Part shown: in pieces, positions 12,506-21,398 of the stretch
Layout: each line of letters begins with the position of its first letter
Position numbering within the stretch: position 1 is the stretch's first letter
DNA from: Pseudactinotalea suaedae
Lineage (GTDB): Bacteria; Actinomycetota; Actinomycetes; Actinomycetales; Beutenbergiaceae
Assembly (NCBI RefSeq): GCF_009733815.1
Contig: NZ_WNXY01000008.1
Coordinates: 283,231 to 347,230, forward strand
Direction of reading: 5' to 3'
Length of the DNA stretch: 64,000 nucleotides
The notes under the pieces: model-generated
Told to the model about the DNA's origin: nothing
Databases searched by the model: none
Seen by the model: the letters and a program-made list of their open reading frames with translations, nothing else
Program-made: the position numbers and the translations under genes

Positions 12506-12618
12506 GGGTCCACAACACTGTCCACAGACTGTGGGAAGAGCTCCACAGTCCTCTTGCACCGGCAGCGGCCTGCCCGTATGCGCTGAGCGGCCATGCTAAC
12601 GCCGCGTGGTTGTCCACA
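12506..12618. promoter_or_regulatory. DnaA-box cluster upstream of dnaA
   Basis: Boxes on the plus strand: GGGTCCACA 12506-12514, CTGTCCACA 12518-12526 (one mismatch) and a perfect TTGTCCACA 12610-12618, with further TCCACA hits between. They sit just ahead of dnaA and can serve autoregulation and/or the origin. The rest of the 430-bp dnaA-rpmH interval holds the divergent promoters. Confidence 0.6.
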
Positions 12619-12721
12619 TGTCCCGGTCGGATGGACGGGATGATCGAGCGGTGCCGAGCGGTGCAGGCAGGGGCCCGACGGCGAGGCTGGGCGGGCCGTG
12701 GATCGGCGCCCACGCACGGGT

Positions 12722-12751
12722 TTGACCAGGAACCGTGGCGTCACCTATCCT
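12722..12751 (+). promoter_or_regulatory. Probable rpmH operon promoter
   Basis: TTGACC (12722-12727), 18 bp, TATCCT (12746-12751); transcription would begin near 12758, about 150 nt before rpmH. It is divergent from dnaA. Confidence 0.6.
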
Positions 12752-12905
12752 TGTGCGGTTGTGTGCCGGGCGCCTGGTGCCCGCGGTGCCACCCGAACCT
12801 CTGGTCCGGATCACCGCGCTCGGCCCGCCGCACATGACATCGAGACCTCTTCGCCGGTCAGTCGTTCCTGGCTGCCAGCGCCACCCGAGCAACACGGAGA
12901 CTGAC

Positions 12906-13043
12906 GTGAGCAAGCGGACCTTCCAGCCGAACAACCGCAAGCGCGCCAAGGTGCACGGCTTCCGTCTGCGCATGCGCACCCGCGCCGGCCGCGCCATCCT
13001 GGCCGCGCGCCGCCGCAAGGGCCGCGCCGAGATCTCCGCCTGA
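12906..13043 (+). CDS. rpmH: 50S ribosomal protein L34
   Basis: A 45-residue basic protein of the large ribosomal subunit. It reads [19 protein letters not shown], continues with [20 protein letters not shown] and is nearly identical to family consensus. The GTG start at 12906 is fixed by homology; a GGAG-like site lies before it. First gene of the conserved rpmH-rnpA-yidD-yidC-khpB-rsmG cluster. Confidence 0.98.
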   Translation: MSKRTFQPNNRKRAKVHGFRLRMRTRAGRAILAARRRKGRAEISA

Positions 13044-13052
13044 GCGGCACCG

Positions 13053-13439
13053 GTGCTGCCAGCGCGGCACCGGATGCGGCACAGCGGCGACTTCGCCCGG
13101 ACCATCCGATCGGGTAGTCGGGCCGGAGGGCACCACCTCGTGGTGCACCTGCTGCTGGCCGACCCCGAGCGAGACGTCCCCACCCCCGCCGAACCGGCGC
13201 GGGTGGGTTTCGTCGTCTCCAAGGCCGTGGGCAACGCCGTCCGGCGCAACCTCGTGAAGCGCCGGCTGCGGGCGATCGTGAGCGACCGGTTGGGCGAGCT
13301 CCCCGACGGTGCTCTCGCCGTCGTGCGCGCCCTGCCCGCCTCGGCGGGCGCGAGTCATGCGGAACTGCTGACCGCCGTCGACCGTTCGATCGATGTGGCA
13401 ATCCAGCGCCAGCGCAGCCCGCGGCGGGTCCGGGCATGA
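13053..13439 (+). CDS. rnpA: Ribonuclease P protein component
   Basis: Protein subunit that helps the RNase P RNA process tRNA 5' ends; 128 residues. The signature VGFVVSKAVGNAVRRNLVKRRLRA (key residues K-x-V-G-N-A-V-x-R-N-x-x-K-R-R-L-R) lies at about residues 51-74, and the N-terminus MLPARHRMRHSGDFARTIRSG is typical. GTG start 9 bp after rpmH. Its last codons overlap the yidD start in an ATGA arrangement. Confidence 0.96.
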   Translation: MLPARHRMRHSGDFARTIRSGSRAGGHHLVVHLLLADPERDVPTPAEPARVGFVVSKAVGNAVRRNLVKRRLRAIVSDRLGELPDGALAVVRALPASAGASHAELLTAVDRSIDVAIQRQRSPRRVRA

Positions 13440-13780
13440 CCGAGGAGGTCAAGCCCTCCGTGCCCGCGCGGCTGCTCGCCGGCGCGGTGCGCGGCTACCA
13501 GCTGATCGTGTCGCCGTGGTTCGCGCCGCGGTGCCGGTACTACCCGAGCTGCTCGGCCTACGCGATCGGCGCGCTGCGGACCCACGGTGCGATCCGCGGC
13601 ACGGGCCTCGCTGTGTGGCGGGTGCTCCGCTGCAACCCGTGGTCGCACGGCGGTGTCGACCACGTGCCGCCGCGGCGGGGCGAGAGCGCGAGCCAGCCGC
13701 AGCAGCACACCCACGAGAACAGGGCCACGGCGAAAGGCCGTACCCTCGGTAGCCGGACCTCGCGCCAGGCCCAGGCCTGA
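13436..13780 (+). CDS. yidD: Membrane protein insertion efficiency factor YidD
   Basis: A 114-residue member of the YidD family, which assists YidC-dependent insertion. The core QLIVSPWFAPRCRYYPSCSAYAIGAL, then RCNPWSHGGVDHVP, holds the conserved Cys residues and the RCxPxxxGGxDxVP motif. The C-terminal 35 residues (QPQQHTHENRATAKG and on) are polar and not part of the fold. ATG overlaps the rnpA stop by 4 bp. Confidence 0.94.
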   Translation: MTEEVKPSVPARLLAGAVRGYQLIVSPWFAPRCRYYPSCSAYAIGALRTHGAIRGTGLAVWRVLRCNPWSHGGVDHVPPRRGESASQPQQHTHENRATAKGRTLGSRTSRQAQA

Positions 13781-13810
13781 GCGCGCTCATCGAGACGACG
13801 AAAAGACCTC

Positions 13811-14965
13811 ATGGACTGGTTTGACGGGATCCTCTACCCCCTGAAGTGGGTGGTGGCCTGGATCATGGTCGGCGCCCACAACGTGCTCACGTTCCTGGGT
13901 ATGCCCGGCGACGGCGGCTGGACCTGGCTGCTCTCGATCGTGGCGCTGGTGGTCGTGATCCGGATCCTGCTGATCCCGCTGTTCGTGCGGCAGATCAAGG
14001 CCTCCCGGGGCATGCAGCTGGTGCAGCCGGAGATCCAGAAGCTGCAGAAGAAGTACAAGGGCAAGACCGACCCCGCGTCGCGTCAGGCCATGCAGCAGGA
14101 GATGATGGCGATCTACAAGGACCACGGCACCTCGCCGTTCGCGTCCTGCCTGCCGCTGCTGGCGCAGATGCCGATCTTCTTCGCGCTGTTCCGCGTGCTC
14201 TACTCGCTGGGGCCGCTCTCCGTCGGCGGGTACGGGCGTCCCTCGATCGGTCCGCTGACGCAGGAGCTCGCGCTGCAGATCGAGCAGTCCTCCATCTTCG
14301 GTGCCTCGCTGTCGGACACGTTCCTGCGCTCGGACGTGCTGAGCGTGAAGATCATCTGTGCCGTGCTGGTCGTGATGATGAGCGCGTCCACGCTGTTCAC
14401 GCAGCGGCAGCTGACGATGAAGAACATGCCGCAGGCCGCGCTCGACAACCCGATGGCGCGCCAGCAGCGGATCCTCATGTACATCCTGCCGCTGGTGTTC
14501 GCGTTCTCCGGCGTCAACTTCCCGATCGGTGTCCTCGTCTACTGGACCACCTCCAACCTCTGGTCGATGGGCCAGCAGTGGTGGGTCATCCGCAACAACC
14601 CGACGCCCGGGTCCGAGGCCGCGCGCGTCTACGAGGAGCGCAAGGCTCGCAAGGCCGCCCGCAAGGGCGGCGGCGCCGCACTCGAGGACGGCGATGGCGC
14701 CACCGGCACCACCGTGCTCGAGGACGAGCCGCAGGTCCGCCAGCGGGTGCAGCCCAAGAAGGCGCCGCGCAGCAAGCGCCGCCCGGGCGGGCAGTCCGCC
14801 AGCAACCCCGTGCCGGCGTTCGGCACCCAGCCCGAGCCCGCGGCCGCCGCACCCGAGGACAGTGCTCTCGAGGACGGCGCCCTCGAGGACGCCCCGCTCG
14901 AGGACGACGCCACCACCACCAAGCCACCGACGGGCAAGAAGAAGCCCAAGAAGCCGAAGAAGTGA
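13811..14965 (+). CDS. yidC: YidC/Oxa1 membrane protein insertase
   Basis: Inserts and folds inner-membrane proteins, alone or with Sec; 384 residues. The Oxa1 core covers about residues 10-275: a first hydrophobic segment at 10-30, WTWLLSIVALVVVIRILLIP with the positively charged groove Arg, then FASCLPLLAQMPIFFALF and the last segments ending in YWTTSNLWSMGQQWW. It lacks the large periplasmic domain of Gram-negative YidC. After residue 290 comes a hydrophilic tail with several LED repeats (ALEDGDG, ALEDGALEDAPLEDD) ending in a Lys/Pro-rich stretch, likely ribosome-facing. Confidence 0.95.
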   Translation: MDWFDGILYPLKWVVAWIMVGAHNVLTFLGMPGDGGWTWLLSIVALVVVIRILLIPLFVRQIKASRGMQLVQPEIQKLQKKYKGKTDPASRQAMQQEMMAIYKDHGTSPFASCLPLLAQMPIFFALFRVLYSLGPLSVGGYGRPSIGPLTQELALQIEQSSIFGASLSDTFLRSDVLSVKIICAVLVVMMSASTLFTQRQLTMKNMPQAALDNPMARQQRILMYILPLVFAFSGVNFPIGVLVYWTTSNLWSMGQQWWVIRNNPTPGSEAARVYEERKARKAARKGGGAALEDGDGATGTTVLEDEPQVRQRVQPKKAPRSKRRPGGQSASNPVPAFGTQPEPAAAAPEDSALEDGALEDAPLEDDATTTKPPTGKKKPKKPKK

Positions 14966-14973
14966 GCTCCGAC

Positions 14974-15543
14974 ATGACCGAGACCGACACCGAGACCCCC
15001 GTCCCCGGCGGCGCGGAGAACGACGCCACGGACGCCGTCGCCGACAAGCCTGCGGGCGAGGGCGAGGACACCAGCCGCCTCGAGGCCGAGGGCGACATCG
15101 CCGCGGACTACCTCGAGGAGCTTCTCGACATCGCCGACATCGACGGCGACATCGACATCGACATCGACCACGGCCGCGCCGCCGTCGAGATCGTCAGCGA
15201 GGAAGACGGCGGCCGCGGGCTGCGGCGTCTCGTGGGTGACGACGGCGAGGTGCTCGACGCTCTTCAGGAGCTGACCCGGCTCGCGGTGCAGGCGCGGACC
15301 GGGGACCGGTCGCGCCTCATGCTCGACATCGCCGGCCACCGCCAGGCCCGGCGGAACGCCCTCACCGAGCTCGCCAACGAGGCGATCGCGCAGGTGCAGA
15401 CGGGCAACCAGGACGTCAGCCTGCAGGCGATGAACCCGTTCGAGCGCAAGGTCGTCCACGACGCCGTCGCCGCCGCCGGTCTCGTCAGCGACTCCGAGGG
15501 TGTCGAGCCGAACCGCCGCGTGGTCATCCGCGCCCGGTCCTGA
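14974..15543 (+). CDS. khpB: KhpB/Jag RNA-binding protein (KH + R3H)
   Basis: A 189-residue RNA-binding protein, partner of KhpA in other bacteria. The first 60 residues are acidic and Thr/Glu-rich, with an unusual Asp-Ile run (DIDGDIDIDIDHG). The KH domain follows (LRRLVGDDGEVLDALQELTRLAV, about residues 85-110), then R3H (ALTELANEAIAQVQ and the end MNPFERKVVHDAVAA). The ATG at 14974 was taken; GTG 14962, overlapping the yidC stop, is an in-frame alternative. Operon with yidC and rsmG. Confidence 0.92.
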   Translation: MTETDTETPVPGGAENDATDAVADKPAGEGEDTSRLEAEGDIAADYLEELLDIADIDGDIDIDIDHGRAAVEIVSEEDGGRGLRRLVGDDGEVLDALQELTRLAVQARTGDRSRLMLDIAGHRQARRNALTELANEAIAQVQTGNQDVSLQAMNPFERKVVHDAVAAAGLVSDSEGVEPNRRVVIRARS

Positions 15544-15557
15544 TCCCCAGGGCACCG

Positions 15558-16202
15558 ATGGGTGAGGTGACCGAGCCGAGCGACGTCGTCGAGGACGACC
15601 CTCGGAGCAGGGAGATCCTCGGCCAGGGCTACGAGGGCGCCGCCGTCTTTGCGAGGATGCTCGCCGCCGAGGGTGAGCTCCGCGGGCTGATCGGCCCGCG
15701 GGAGCTGCCGCGGCTGTGGCGCCGCCACGTGGTCAACAGCGCCGCCGTGGCGCCCTACCTGCCGGAGTCGGGCTCCGTGATCGACGTCGGGTCCGGTGCG
15801 GGGCTGCCCGGCATCGTGCTCGCGCTGATGCGCCCCGACCTGCAGATCCACCTCGTGGAGCCGATGCAGCGCCGGGTGGCGTGGCTGACCGAGGTCGGCG
15901 AGCGGCTCGAGCTGGGCAACGTCGTCGTGCACGGCGAGCGTGCCGAGGACCTGCACGGCGAGCTGGTGGCCGAGGCCGTGACGGCGCGCGCGGTCGCGGC
16001 GCTCGACAAGCTCGCGCGCTGGACCATGCCGATGGTGCGCATGGGCGGGGCGCTGCTGGCGATGAAGGGCCAGCGCGCGGCCGAGGAGGTCACGCAGGCC
16101 GGCACGGTGCTCCGGGGCTTCGGTGTCACCTCGGTGACGGTCCACGACGTCGATCTCTACGACGACGGCGACCTCACCCGGGTGGTCGAGGTCCGGCGGT
16201 AG
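15558..16202 (+). CDS. rsmG: 16S rRNA (guanine-N7) methyltransferase RsmG
   Basis: Methylates G527 of 16S rRNA (E. coli numbering) with S-adenosylmethionine; 214 residues. The SAM-binding loop is VIDVGSGAGLPGIVLAL at about residues 73-89, preceded by RHVVNSAAVAPYLPESG, and followed by HLVEPMQRRVAWL and TARAVAALDKLARW as in GidB/RsmG. It is the last gene of the origin-side cluster. parA usually follows; here an accessory block of about 36 kb begins after its stop codon. Confidence 0.96.
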   Translation: MGEVTEPSDVVEDDPRSREILGQGYEGAAVFARMLAAEGELRGLIGPRELPRLWRRHVVNSAAVAPYLPESGSVIDVGSGAGLPGIVLALMRPDLQIHLVEPMQRRVAWLTEVGERLELGNVVVHGERAEDLHGELVAEAVTARAVAALDKLARWTMPMVRMGGALLAMKGQRAAEEVTQAGTVLRGFGVTSVTVHDVDLYDDGDLTRVVEVRR

Positions 16203-16211
16203 CCACCCCCG

Positions 16212-17252
16212 CTACCGCAGCAGCTGGTAGAACCGCCACAGGTCGTGCTCGATCGGCAGCACCTCGACGTCGGAGAAACCTGCCGCCGTCGCGTAGCCGC
16301 GCAGCGTCTCGGGGCGCATGACCGTGCCGGTCGCGACCGACCCGGGGTGCGACATCGAGTCGGGCAGGCAGATCAGCACCGACCAGCCGTAGAGCAGCTG
16401 CTCGATCTCGTCACCGCTGCCGGTGAAGGCGTCGGTGGTGCGCTCGTCCATGACGAGCACGACGCCGTCCTCCGCGGTGCGCGCACGCATCTCGCCCAGC
16501 AGCGGCACCGGATCCGACACGTCGTGGACGCACTCCAGCGCCATCGCCAGGTCGTAGCGCACCCCCTCGGGGAGTGTGGCGGGGTCGGTGTGGAAGGTGA
16601 CACGATCGCTCACCCCGGCCTCCGCGGCGTGGTTGCGGGCGGCCTGGATCGAGGCGTCGTCGATGTCGAGGGCGTCGACGTGGGCGCTCGGCCACCGGGT
16701 CGCGACGGCGATGCTCGCCCAGCCCTCCCCGCACCCGACCTCGAGAACCCGGCCGCCGCCGTCGAGCCGGTCGCTGAGACCGGCCACGCTCGGGAGCCAC
16801 TCCGCGGTGAGCGGCCCGAGGAACCAGGGCCGGTTGCCCGCGGCCTGAGCCGTCCGCATCAGCGGACCGTAGACCGACCACGGCACGCCGCCGCCGGTGC
16901 GGAACGCCGTCGTGATCGCCTCGGTCTGGGCGGCAGCGGCGGTCATGAGATCGGCGAGCGGTGCCAGATACGTGAGGTCGCCGGCGTCGACCAGCACCGG
17001 CGCGTGCTCGGCCGGCAGAGCGAAGGTGCCGTCGCGGTGCTCGAGGATCCCTGCCACCGACTGCTGCTCGAGCCACTCGCGCGCGTACCGGGGTGCGATG
17101 CCTGCCAGCTCGGCGAGCTGGTCGGGTGCGAGCGGGCCGCGGTCGTGCAGCACGCGGTACAGCCCGAGCTGGTGACCGATCGAGATCGTGACGACGTCGA
17201 TCAGACCGAGCGCGGAGGCGACGAGACGGTCGGCGAGGTGGGCGGTGTCCAT
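16212..17252 (-). CDS. SAM-dependent methyltransferase with N-terminal winged helix
   Basis: A 346-residue protein. Residues 10-85 resemble the dimerising winged helix of O-methyltransferases (HQLGLYRVLHDRGPLAPDQL, ELAGIAPRYAREWLE). The class I Rossmann methyltransferase domain follows, with VLEVGCGEGWASIAVATRWP at about residues 166-185 and acidic loop DALDID. It resembles the uncharacterised Rv2258c-type family more than a known small-molecule O-methyltransferase; the substrate is unknown. Its stop is 9 bp from that of rsmG on the other strand. First gene of the accessory block. Confidence 0.8.
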   Translation of the reverse strand: MDTAHLADRLVASALGLIDVVTISIGHQLGLYRVLHDRGPLAPDQLAELAGIAPRYAREWLEQQSVAGILEHRDGTFALPAEHAPVLVDAGDLTYLAPLADLMTAAAAQTEAITTAFRTGGGVPWSVYGPLMRTAQAAGNRPWFLGPLTAEWLPSVAGLSDRLDGGGRVLEVGCGEGWASIAVATRWPSAHVDALDIDDASIQAARNHAAEAGVSDRVTFHTDPATLPEGVRYDLAMALECVHDVSDPVPLLGEMRARTAEDGVVLVMDERTTDAFTGSGDEIEQLLYGWSVLICLPDSMSHPGSVATGTVMRPETLRGYATAAGFSDVEVLPIEHDLWRFYQLLR

Positions 17253-17401
17253 GACGGTCCTCAGGTCCGAGGGTGCTCGGACGTCGGCGTCCGGAGGCAG
17301 CTCGCGGGGGGCGGCGCGGGCGTGGACACGCTACGCCTGCGACACCGGCTTCCGCATCGTCAATAGCGCAACCCGTCAGGTAACGGCGGCAGTAACCTGC
17401 C

Positions 17402-17899
17402 GTGGTGAGCCTCTTGCTCCGTCCCGCCACGGCCGCCGATGTCGACGCCGTCGCCCGCATCTGGGGTGAGGGCTGGCCGGACGGCCACCTCGGCCACGTC
17501 CCGGACGCGCTCGTGGCCGTTCGCACGCCGGACAGCTTCGCGGCGCGGGTGCGGGTGGCCGACAGCCTCGTCGCGGAGCTCGACGGCGTCGTTGTGGGGT
17601 TCACGATGCTGGCCGCCGACGAGGTCGAGCAGGTCTACGTCGACCGCTCGGCGCGGGGTGGTGGGGTCGCCGGGCGGTTGCTCGCTGCCGCGGCCGACCG
17701 CGTCGCCGCTGCCGGGCACGAGAGCGCGTGGCTCGCCGTCGTGCCGGGCAACGCGCGCGCCCGTCGGTTCTACGAGCGGGAGGGCTGGACCGACGAAGGC
17801 GCGTTCACGCATGCCGTGCCTGTGCCCGGTGGCACGGTCGACGTGCTCTGCCACCGCCTCACGCTCGCGCTGCCGCGGCCCGGTCAGCGCGAGCGGTGA
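17402..17899 (+). CDS. GNAT-family N-acetyltransferase
   Basis: A 165-residue acetyl-CoA-dependent acyltransferase. The N-terminus LLLRPATAADVDAVARIWGE is the usual first strand and helix, and VEQVYVDRSARGGGVAGRLLAAA carries the acetyl-CoA-binding R-x-x-G-x-G/A-type loop at about residues 78-90. AWLAVVPGNARARRFYEREGW is the C-terminal half-signature. The acceptor cannot be predicted. Its 3' end overlaps the convergent GntR gene by 16 bp. GTG start 17402. Confidence 0.83.
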   Translation: MVSLLLRPATAADVDAVARIWGEGWPDGHLGHVPDALVAVRTPDSFAARVRVADSLVAELDGVVVGFTMLAADEVEQVYVDRSARGGGVAGRLLAAAADRVAAAGHESAWLAVVPGNARARRFYEREGWTDEGAFTHAVPVPGGTVDVLCHRLTLALPRPGQRER

Positions 17900-18600
17900 C
17901 GCCGCGCGGTCGGGATCTCGGAACGGTGGGGCAGGTCGAGCTGTGACAGCCGCGTGTAGGCACCGCTGAGGTGACTCGCGGCCGCGGCGCGTGCGTGCGC
18001 CGGGTCGCCGCTGCAGAGCGCATCCCGCAGCTGGTTGTGCTCGGGGAACCCGACGGTGGGGAAGTCGGGGAAGTTGACGTTGCGGGTGTAGAGGAAGAAC
18101 GAGACCTGGCTGCGGATCGAGCGCCACACCCGGCGCAGGCGCTCGTGGTCGGCGGCCTCGTACATGACGTCGTGGAACGAGAGGTCCAGGCGGACCGCCT
18201 CCTGCGGCTCCACCGACCCCGAGGTGACCTTCATCGCGGCGAGGATGCGGTCGAGCTCGGCGATGTGCTCGGCCGTCATCCGGGTGGCCGCGCGCTCGGC
18301 GGCCAGCACCTCGATGGCCTCCCGCAACGTGTGGACCTCATCGACGTCCTCGGTGGTGAGCACCGACACGAACGCCCCGCGGTGGCGGCGGATCTCGATC
18401 GCGCCCTCCGCCTCGAGCATCGCGAGCGCCTCGCGGATGGGCCCCCGGCTGACGTCGAGCTCCTCGGCGAGCTCGGTCTCGCGCAGATGCTCGCCGGGGG
18501 CGAGCAGCCCGGTCGCCAGGCGGTCGCGCAGGACCTGCACCACATACTCCGACAGGGACGTGCGCGGTGGCCCGTCGGCACTGCTGATCACTGGCTCCAC
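17884..18600 (-). CDS. GntR (FadR/FCD)-family transcriptional regulator
   Basis: A 238-residue regulator. The N-terminal winged helix shows LRDRLATGLLAPGEHLRETELAEELDVSRGPIREAL (key L-x-E-x-x-L-A-x-x-L-x-V-S-R-x-P-I-R-E-A-L), and the C-terminal FCD helical bundle shows LREAIEVLAAERAA, DLSFHDVMYEAA and FPEHNQLRDAL, with metal-binding Asp/His residues. I chose GTG 18600, 6 bp after an AGGGGGAG ribosome site, over ATG 18633, which has none. It is divergent from the GH39/sugar transporter genes and probably controls them; the effector is likely a sugar acid or related metabolite. Confidence 0.85.
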   Translation of the reverse strand: MEPVISSADGPPRTSLSEYVVQVLRDRLATGLLAPGEHLRETELAEELDVSRGPIREALAMLEAEGAIEIRRHRGAFVSVLTTEDVDEVHTLREAIEVLAAERAATRMTAEHIAELDRILAAMKVTSGSVEPQEAVRLDLSFHDVMYEAADHERLRRVWRSIRSQVSFFLYTRNVNFPDFPTVGFPEHNQLRDALCSGDPAHARAAAASHLSGAYTRLSQLDLPHRSEIPTARRHRSR

Positions 18601-18719
18601 CGAGCGCTCCCCCTCTGTGTCGGACTGGTTCATGGTGCCGGGCACCGACCGTTCTGGCCAGTGGCGGCGCCCCTGGATTCCCAGAGTAACCGCGAGTGTA
18701 GATCGCCGACAGCAAACTG

Positions 18720-18749
18720 TTGACAATCTGCAAGCGACGTGGAAAGTTA
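18720..18749 (+). promoter_or_regulatory. Possible promoter of the GH39 operon
   Basis: TTGACA (18720-18725) followed after 18 bp by AAGTTA (18744-18749), 50 bp before the GH39 start, in the divergent interval with the GntR gene. The -10 is poor. No convincing palindromic operator was found here. Confidence 0.35.
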
Positions 18750-18799
18750 ACGCTCACATCGGCACCCCGTGCCCAGACACCTCGAAGGAGAGGCCGAAC

Positions 18800-20533
18800 G
18801 TGACTTCGTCCACGTCCGTCAACCCCGGCATCGCGAACGACAGGAAGTCGGCGTTCCCGCGCTCGGCTCCGAGCGATCCCAGCGCCCCCCATGTCCGCAC
18901 CGCACGCGTGAGCGTGGACGCCGGTGCTGATCGCGGCCCGCTCGCGCGGCTGTGGGAGAGCGTCGGCTTCGACGAGATCAACTGGACCTACACCGCGACC
19001 GGACGGGCGCTGCTGCGCTCCTTCGGCGAGCTCACCGACACCGGCTACCACGTGCGGCCGCACTACGTGTTCTGCTCCGGGAACGGCTTCGGGGTCCCGC
19101 ACTGGGGCAACGGGAACGTCTACCACGAGGACGCCGACGGCAACCCGTACTACGACTTCACGATCGTCGACCAGGTGTACGACGCGATCGTCGAGGCGGG
19201 TCACCACGTGCTCGTGGAGCTGGCCTTCACGCCGCGGGCGCTGCTGCCCGAGGAGGCCGACGAGTACACGGTGCCCTCCAGCCCCACGACCTACTCGGCG
19301 TACGAGCACGGAGCGTGGTCGTACCCGCCGAAGGACTACGAGCGCTGGGGCGGTCTGGTGGCCGCGCTCGTCCAGCACTCCGTCGAGCGCTACGGGCTCG
19401 ACGAGGTGCAGACGTGGCAGTGGGAGCTGTGGAACGAGCCGGACATCTTCTACTGGCGCGGCACCCCGGAGCAGTTCTACGAGCTCTACTCGGTGACGGC
19501 GCGCGCGGTGCGTTCGGTGATCCCCGACGCCAAGGTGGGCGGGCCGGCGGTGACCGGTGCCGGCGTGGACTTCATGCGCGGCTTCCTGGCGCACACGCTC
19601 GCCCACGGCGACCCGATCGACTTCGTCTCGTTCCACACCAAGGGCTCGGCGTTCACGCCGTGGCGCGAGTACGGCCCCACCGGCGGCGGTCCCTCGGAGA
19701 AGCAGAACCCCTCCACGCACAAGATGCTCTTCGAGGTGCGCCGGCTGCTGCGTGTGGTCGAGGAGTTCCCCGAGTACCACGACCTGCCGGCGCTGGTCGA
19801 CGAGTGCGACGCCGGCGTGCCCGCGCACTACGGGTTCTACGACAACGCGAACTTCGCCTTCCAGAACACCGAGTACTACCCGGTGTTCCAGGTGAAGCTG
19901 ATGAAGAAGCTGCTCGACCTCAACGAGGCCGAGACCGTGCAGATCGAGCAGGCCACCTCGTGGAGCTGGTACTTCGAGGGCGAGCGGTACTTCGAGGGCA
20001 CGCGCGCCTTCCTCACCGCCGGCGGTATCGAGAAGCCGCTGCTCAACGCCTACCGGGCGCTGGCCCACCTGGGCCCGAACCGCATCGAGGCCACCTCGGA
20101 CGCGGCGCACCCCGTGAGCGCGCTCGACGACGCGATCGCCACGGGCGCGAGCATGCCGGAGGAGGTCGACGTGCTGGCGTCCCGGTCCGAGGAGGGCGCC
20201 GTCTCCGTGCTCGTCTGGCGCCACACCGACGACCAGTACCAGGTGGACGAGGAGTCCGCCGTGGTGACGGTCTCGATCACCGGGCTCACCGACGGCGAGC
20301 ACGTGCTGCGCCACCACCGGATCGATGCCGACCACAGCAACGCCCACACGGTCTGGGCCTCGCTCGGGTCGCCGCAGCTCCCCACCGAGGAGCAGCTGGC
20401 CGAGATCAAGGCGCGTCAGGGGCTCGAGGAGCTCGAGGCCGAGCAGCGGGTCTCGGTGACCGGCGGCACGCTCGAGCTGACCGTCGACCTGCCGCTGCCC
20501 GCGGTGTCGTTGCTCACGGTGGAGCCGGCCTGA
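18800..20533 (+). CDS. GH39-like beta-glycosidase (beta-xylosidase type)
   Basis: A 577-residue clan GH-A glycoside hydrolase. The (beta/alpha)8 domain includes INWTYTATGRALLRSF, HVLVELAFTPRALLP and WQWELWNEPDIFYW with the expected acid/base Glu213 in the N-E-P motif. The probable nucleophile is Glu335 in LPALVDECDAGVP. A C-terminal beta-domain follows from about residue 450 (VSVLVWRHTDDQYQV). GH39 includes beta-xylosidases and alpha-L-iduronidases. No signal peptide is present, so it probably acts in the cytosol on imported oligosaccharides or glycosides. GTG start with GAAGGAGAGG upstream. First of a GH39-AKR-ABC-SDR operon. Confidence 0.8.
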   Translation: MTSSTSVNPGIANDRKSAFPRSAPSDPSAPHVRTARVSVDAGADRGPLARLWESVGFDEINWTYTATGRALLRSFGELTDTGYHVRPHYVFCSGNGFGVPHWGNGNVYHEDADGNPYYDFTIVDQVYDAIVEAGHHVLVELAFTPRALLPEEADEYTVPSSPTTYSAYEHGAWSYPPKDYERWGGLVAALVQHSVERYGLDEVQTWQWELWNEPDIFYWRGTPEQFYELYSVTARAVRSVIPDAKVGGPAVTGAGVDFMRGFLAHTLAHGDPIDFVSFHTKGSAFTPWREYGPTGGGPSEKQNPSTHKMLFEVRRLLRVVEEFPEYHDLPALVDECDAGVPAHYGFYDNANFAFQNTEYYPVFQVKLMKKLLDLNEAETVQIEQATSWSWYFEGERYFEGTRAFLTAGGIEKPLLNAYRALAHLGPNRIEATSDAAHPVSALDDAIATGASMPEEVDVLASRSEEGAVSVLVWRHTDDQYQVDEESAVVTVSITGLTDGEHVLRHHRIDADHSNAHTVWASLGSPQLPTEEQLAEIKARQGLEELEAEQRVSVTGGTLELTVDLPLPAVSLLTVEPA

Positions 20534-21375
20534 TGACCCGTCTGGAGACCACCGTGACCCTGCGGGGTGGCGCCGAGATCCCGCAGGTCGGGCTCGGGGT
20601 GTTCCAGGTGCCGCCGGAGCAGGCGCAGCAGGTGGTGGAGGAGGCGTTGGCGGTGGGCTACCGCCACGTCGACACCGCCGCGGCCTACGTCAACGAGTCC
20701 GGGGTCGGGGCGGGGCTGCGCGCCGCCGGCGTGCCCCGTGAGGAGGTGTTCGTCACCAGCAAGCTCCGCAACGGGGACCAGGGGTACGACGCCACGCTGC
20801 GGGCCTATGACGACACCCTCGAACGACTGGGCGTCGACGCGCTCGACCTGTACCTGATCCACTGGCCGAACCCGGCAGCCGGGCTCTGGCAGGACAGCTG
20901 GCGTGCGCTCGAGACGCTGCTCGAGTCCTCGCGCGTGCGAGCGATCGGGGTCTCCAACTTCCTGGTGGAGCACCTGCAGGAGCTGGCGTCGTTCGCGACG
21001 CACCTCCCCGCCGTCAACCAGATCGAGGTCCACCCGGCGTTCCAGCAGCGCGAGGTGATCGCCGAGTGCGAGCGGCGAGAGATCGTCGTCGAGGCCTACT
21101 CACCGCTGGGTCAGGGTGCCGCTCTCGAGAGCTCGGTGGTCCGCGAGATCGCCACGGCGCACGAGGTGACCCCCGCGCAGGTGGTGCTGGCCTGGCACGT
21201 GCAGCAGGGTCGCGTGGTCATCCCCAAGACCACCTCCCGCGAGCGGATGGTCAGCAACGCTGACCTCGGCGGGCTCGACCTCGGTGCCGAGGAGCTGCGC
21301 GCGATCGACTTTCTCGAGACCGGCGAGCGGCTCGGCAACGACCCTCGCACGTTCGCCCTGTCCCAGATCCGCTGA
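20533..21375 (+). CDS. Aldo/keto reductase
   Basis: A 280-residue NADPH-dependent aldo/keto reductase of the 2,5-diketo-gluconate reductase type. It has the TIM-barrel family signatures GYRHVDTAAAYVNESGVG (Asp, Tyr of the catalytic set), then LDLYLIHWPNP with the catalytic His, GVSNFLVEHL, and the coenzyme loop VVIPKTTSRERM. It reduces aldehyde or keto sugars to alcohols or works in reverse. The start ATG overlaps the GH39 stop (TGATG), indicating translational coupling, so its substrate probably derives from the hydrolase product. Confidence 0.88.
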   Translation: MTRLETTVTLRGGAEIPQVGLGVFQVPPEQAQQVVEEALAVGYRHVDTAAAYVNESGVGAGLRAAGVPREEVFVTSKLRNGDQGYDATLRAYDDTLERLGVDALDLYLIHWPNPAAGLWQDSWRALETLLESSRVRAIGVSNFLVEHLQELASFATHLPAVNQIEVHPAFQQREVIAECERREIVVEAYSPLGQGAALESSVVREIATAHEVTPAQVVLAWHVQQGRVVIPKTTSRERMVSNADLGGLDLGAEELRAIDFLETGERLGNDPRTFALSQIR

Positions 21376-21398
21376 CCCCAGACCGAGGAGGAAGCTCG

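Noticed and set aside
13846..15543. A 565-codon frame running through yidC into khpB
   Set aside because: The first part is an out-of-frame shadow of yidC; only the part after 14974 is the real khpB.
15716..15740. CACGTG hexamers elsewhere (for example in rsmG) as parS
   Set aside because: They lack the GTTT/AAAC flanks of the 14-bp palindrome.
18338..20347. A 669-codon minus-strand frame opposite the GH39 gene
   Set aside because: Antisense shadow of GH39 and the GntR gene, Arg/His-rich with no recognisable domain.
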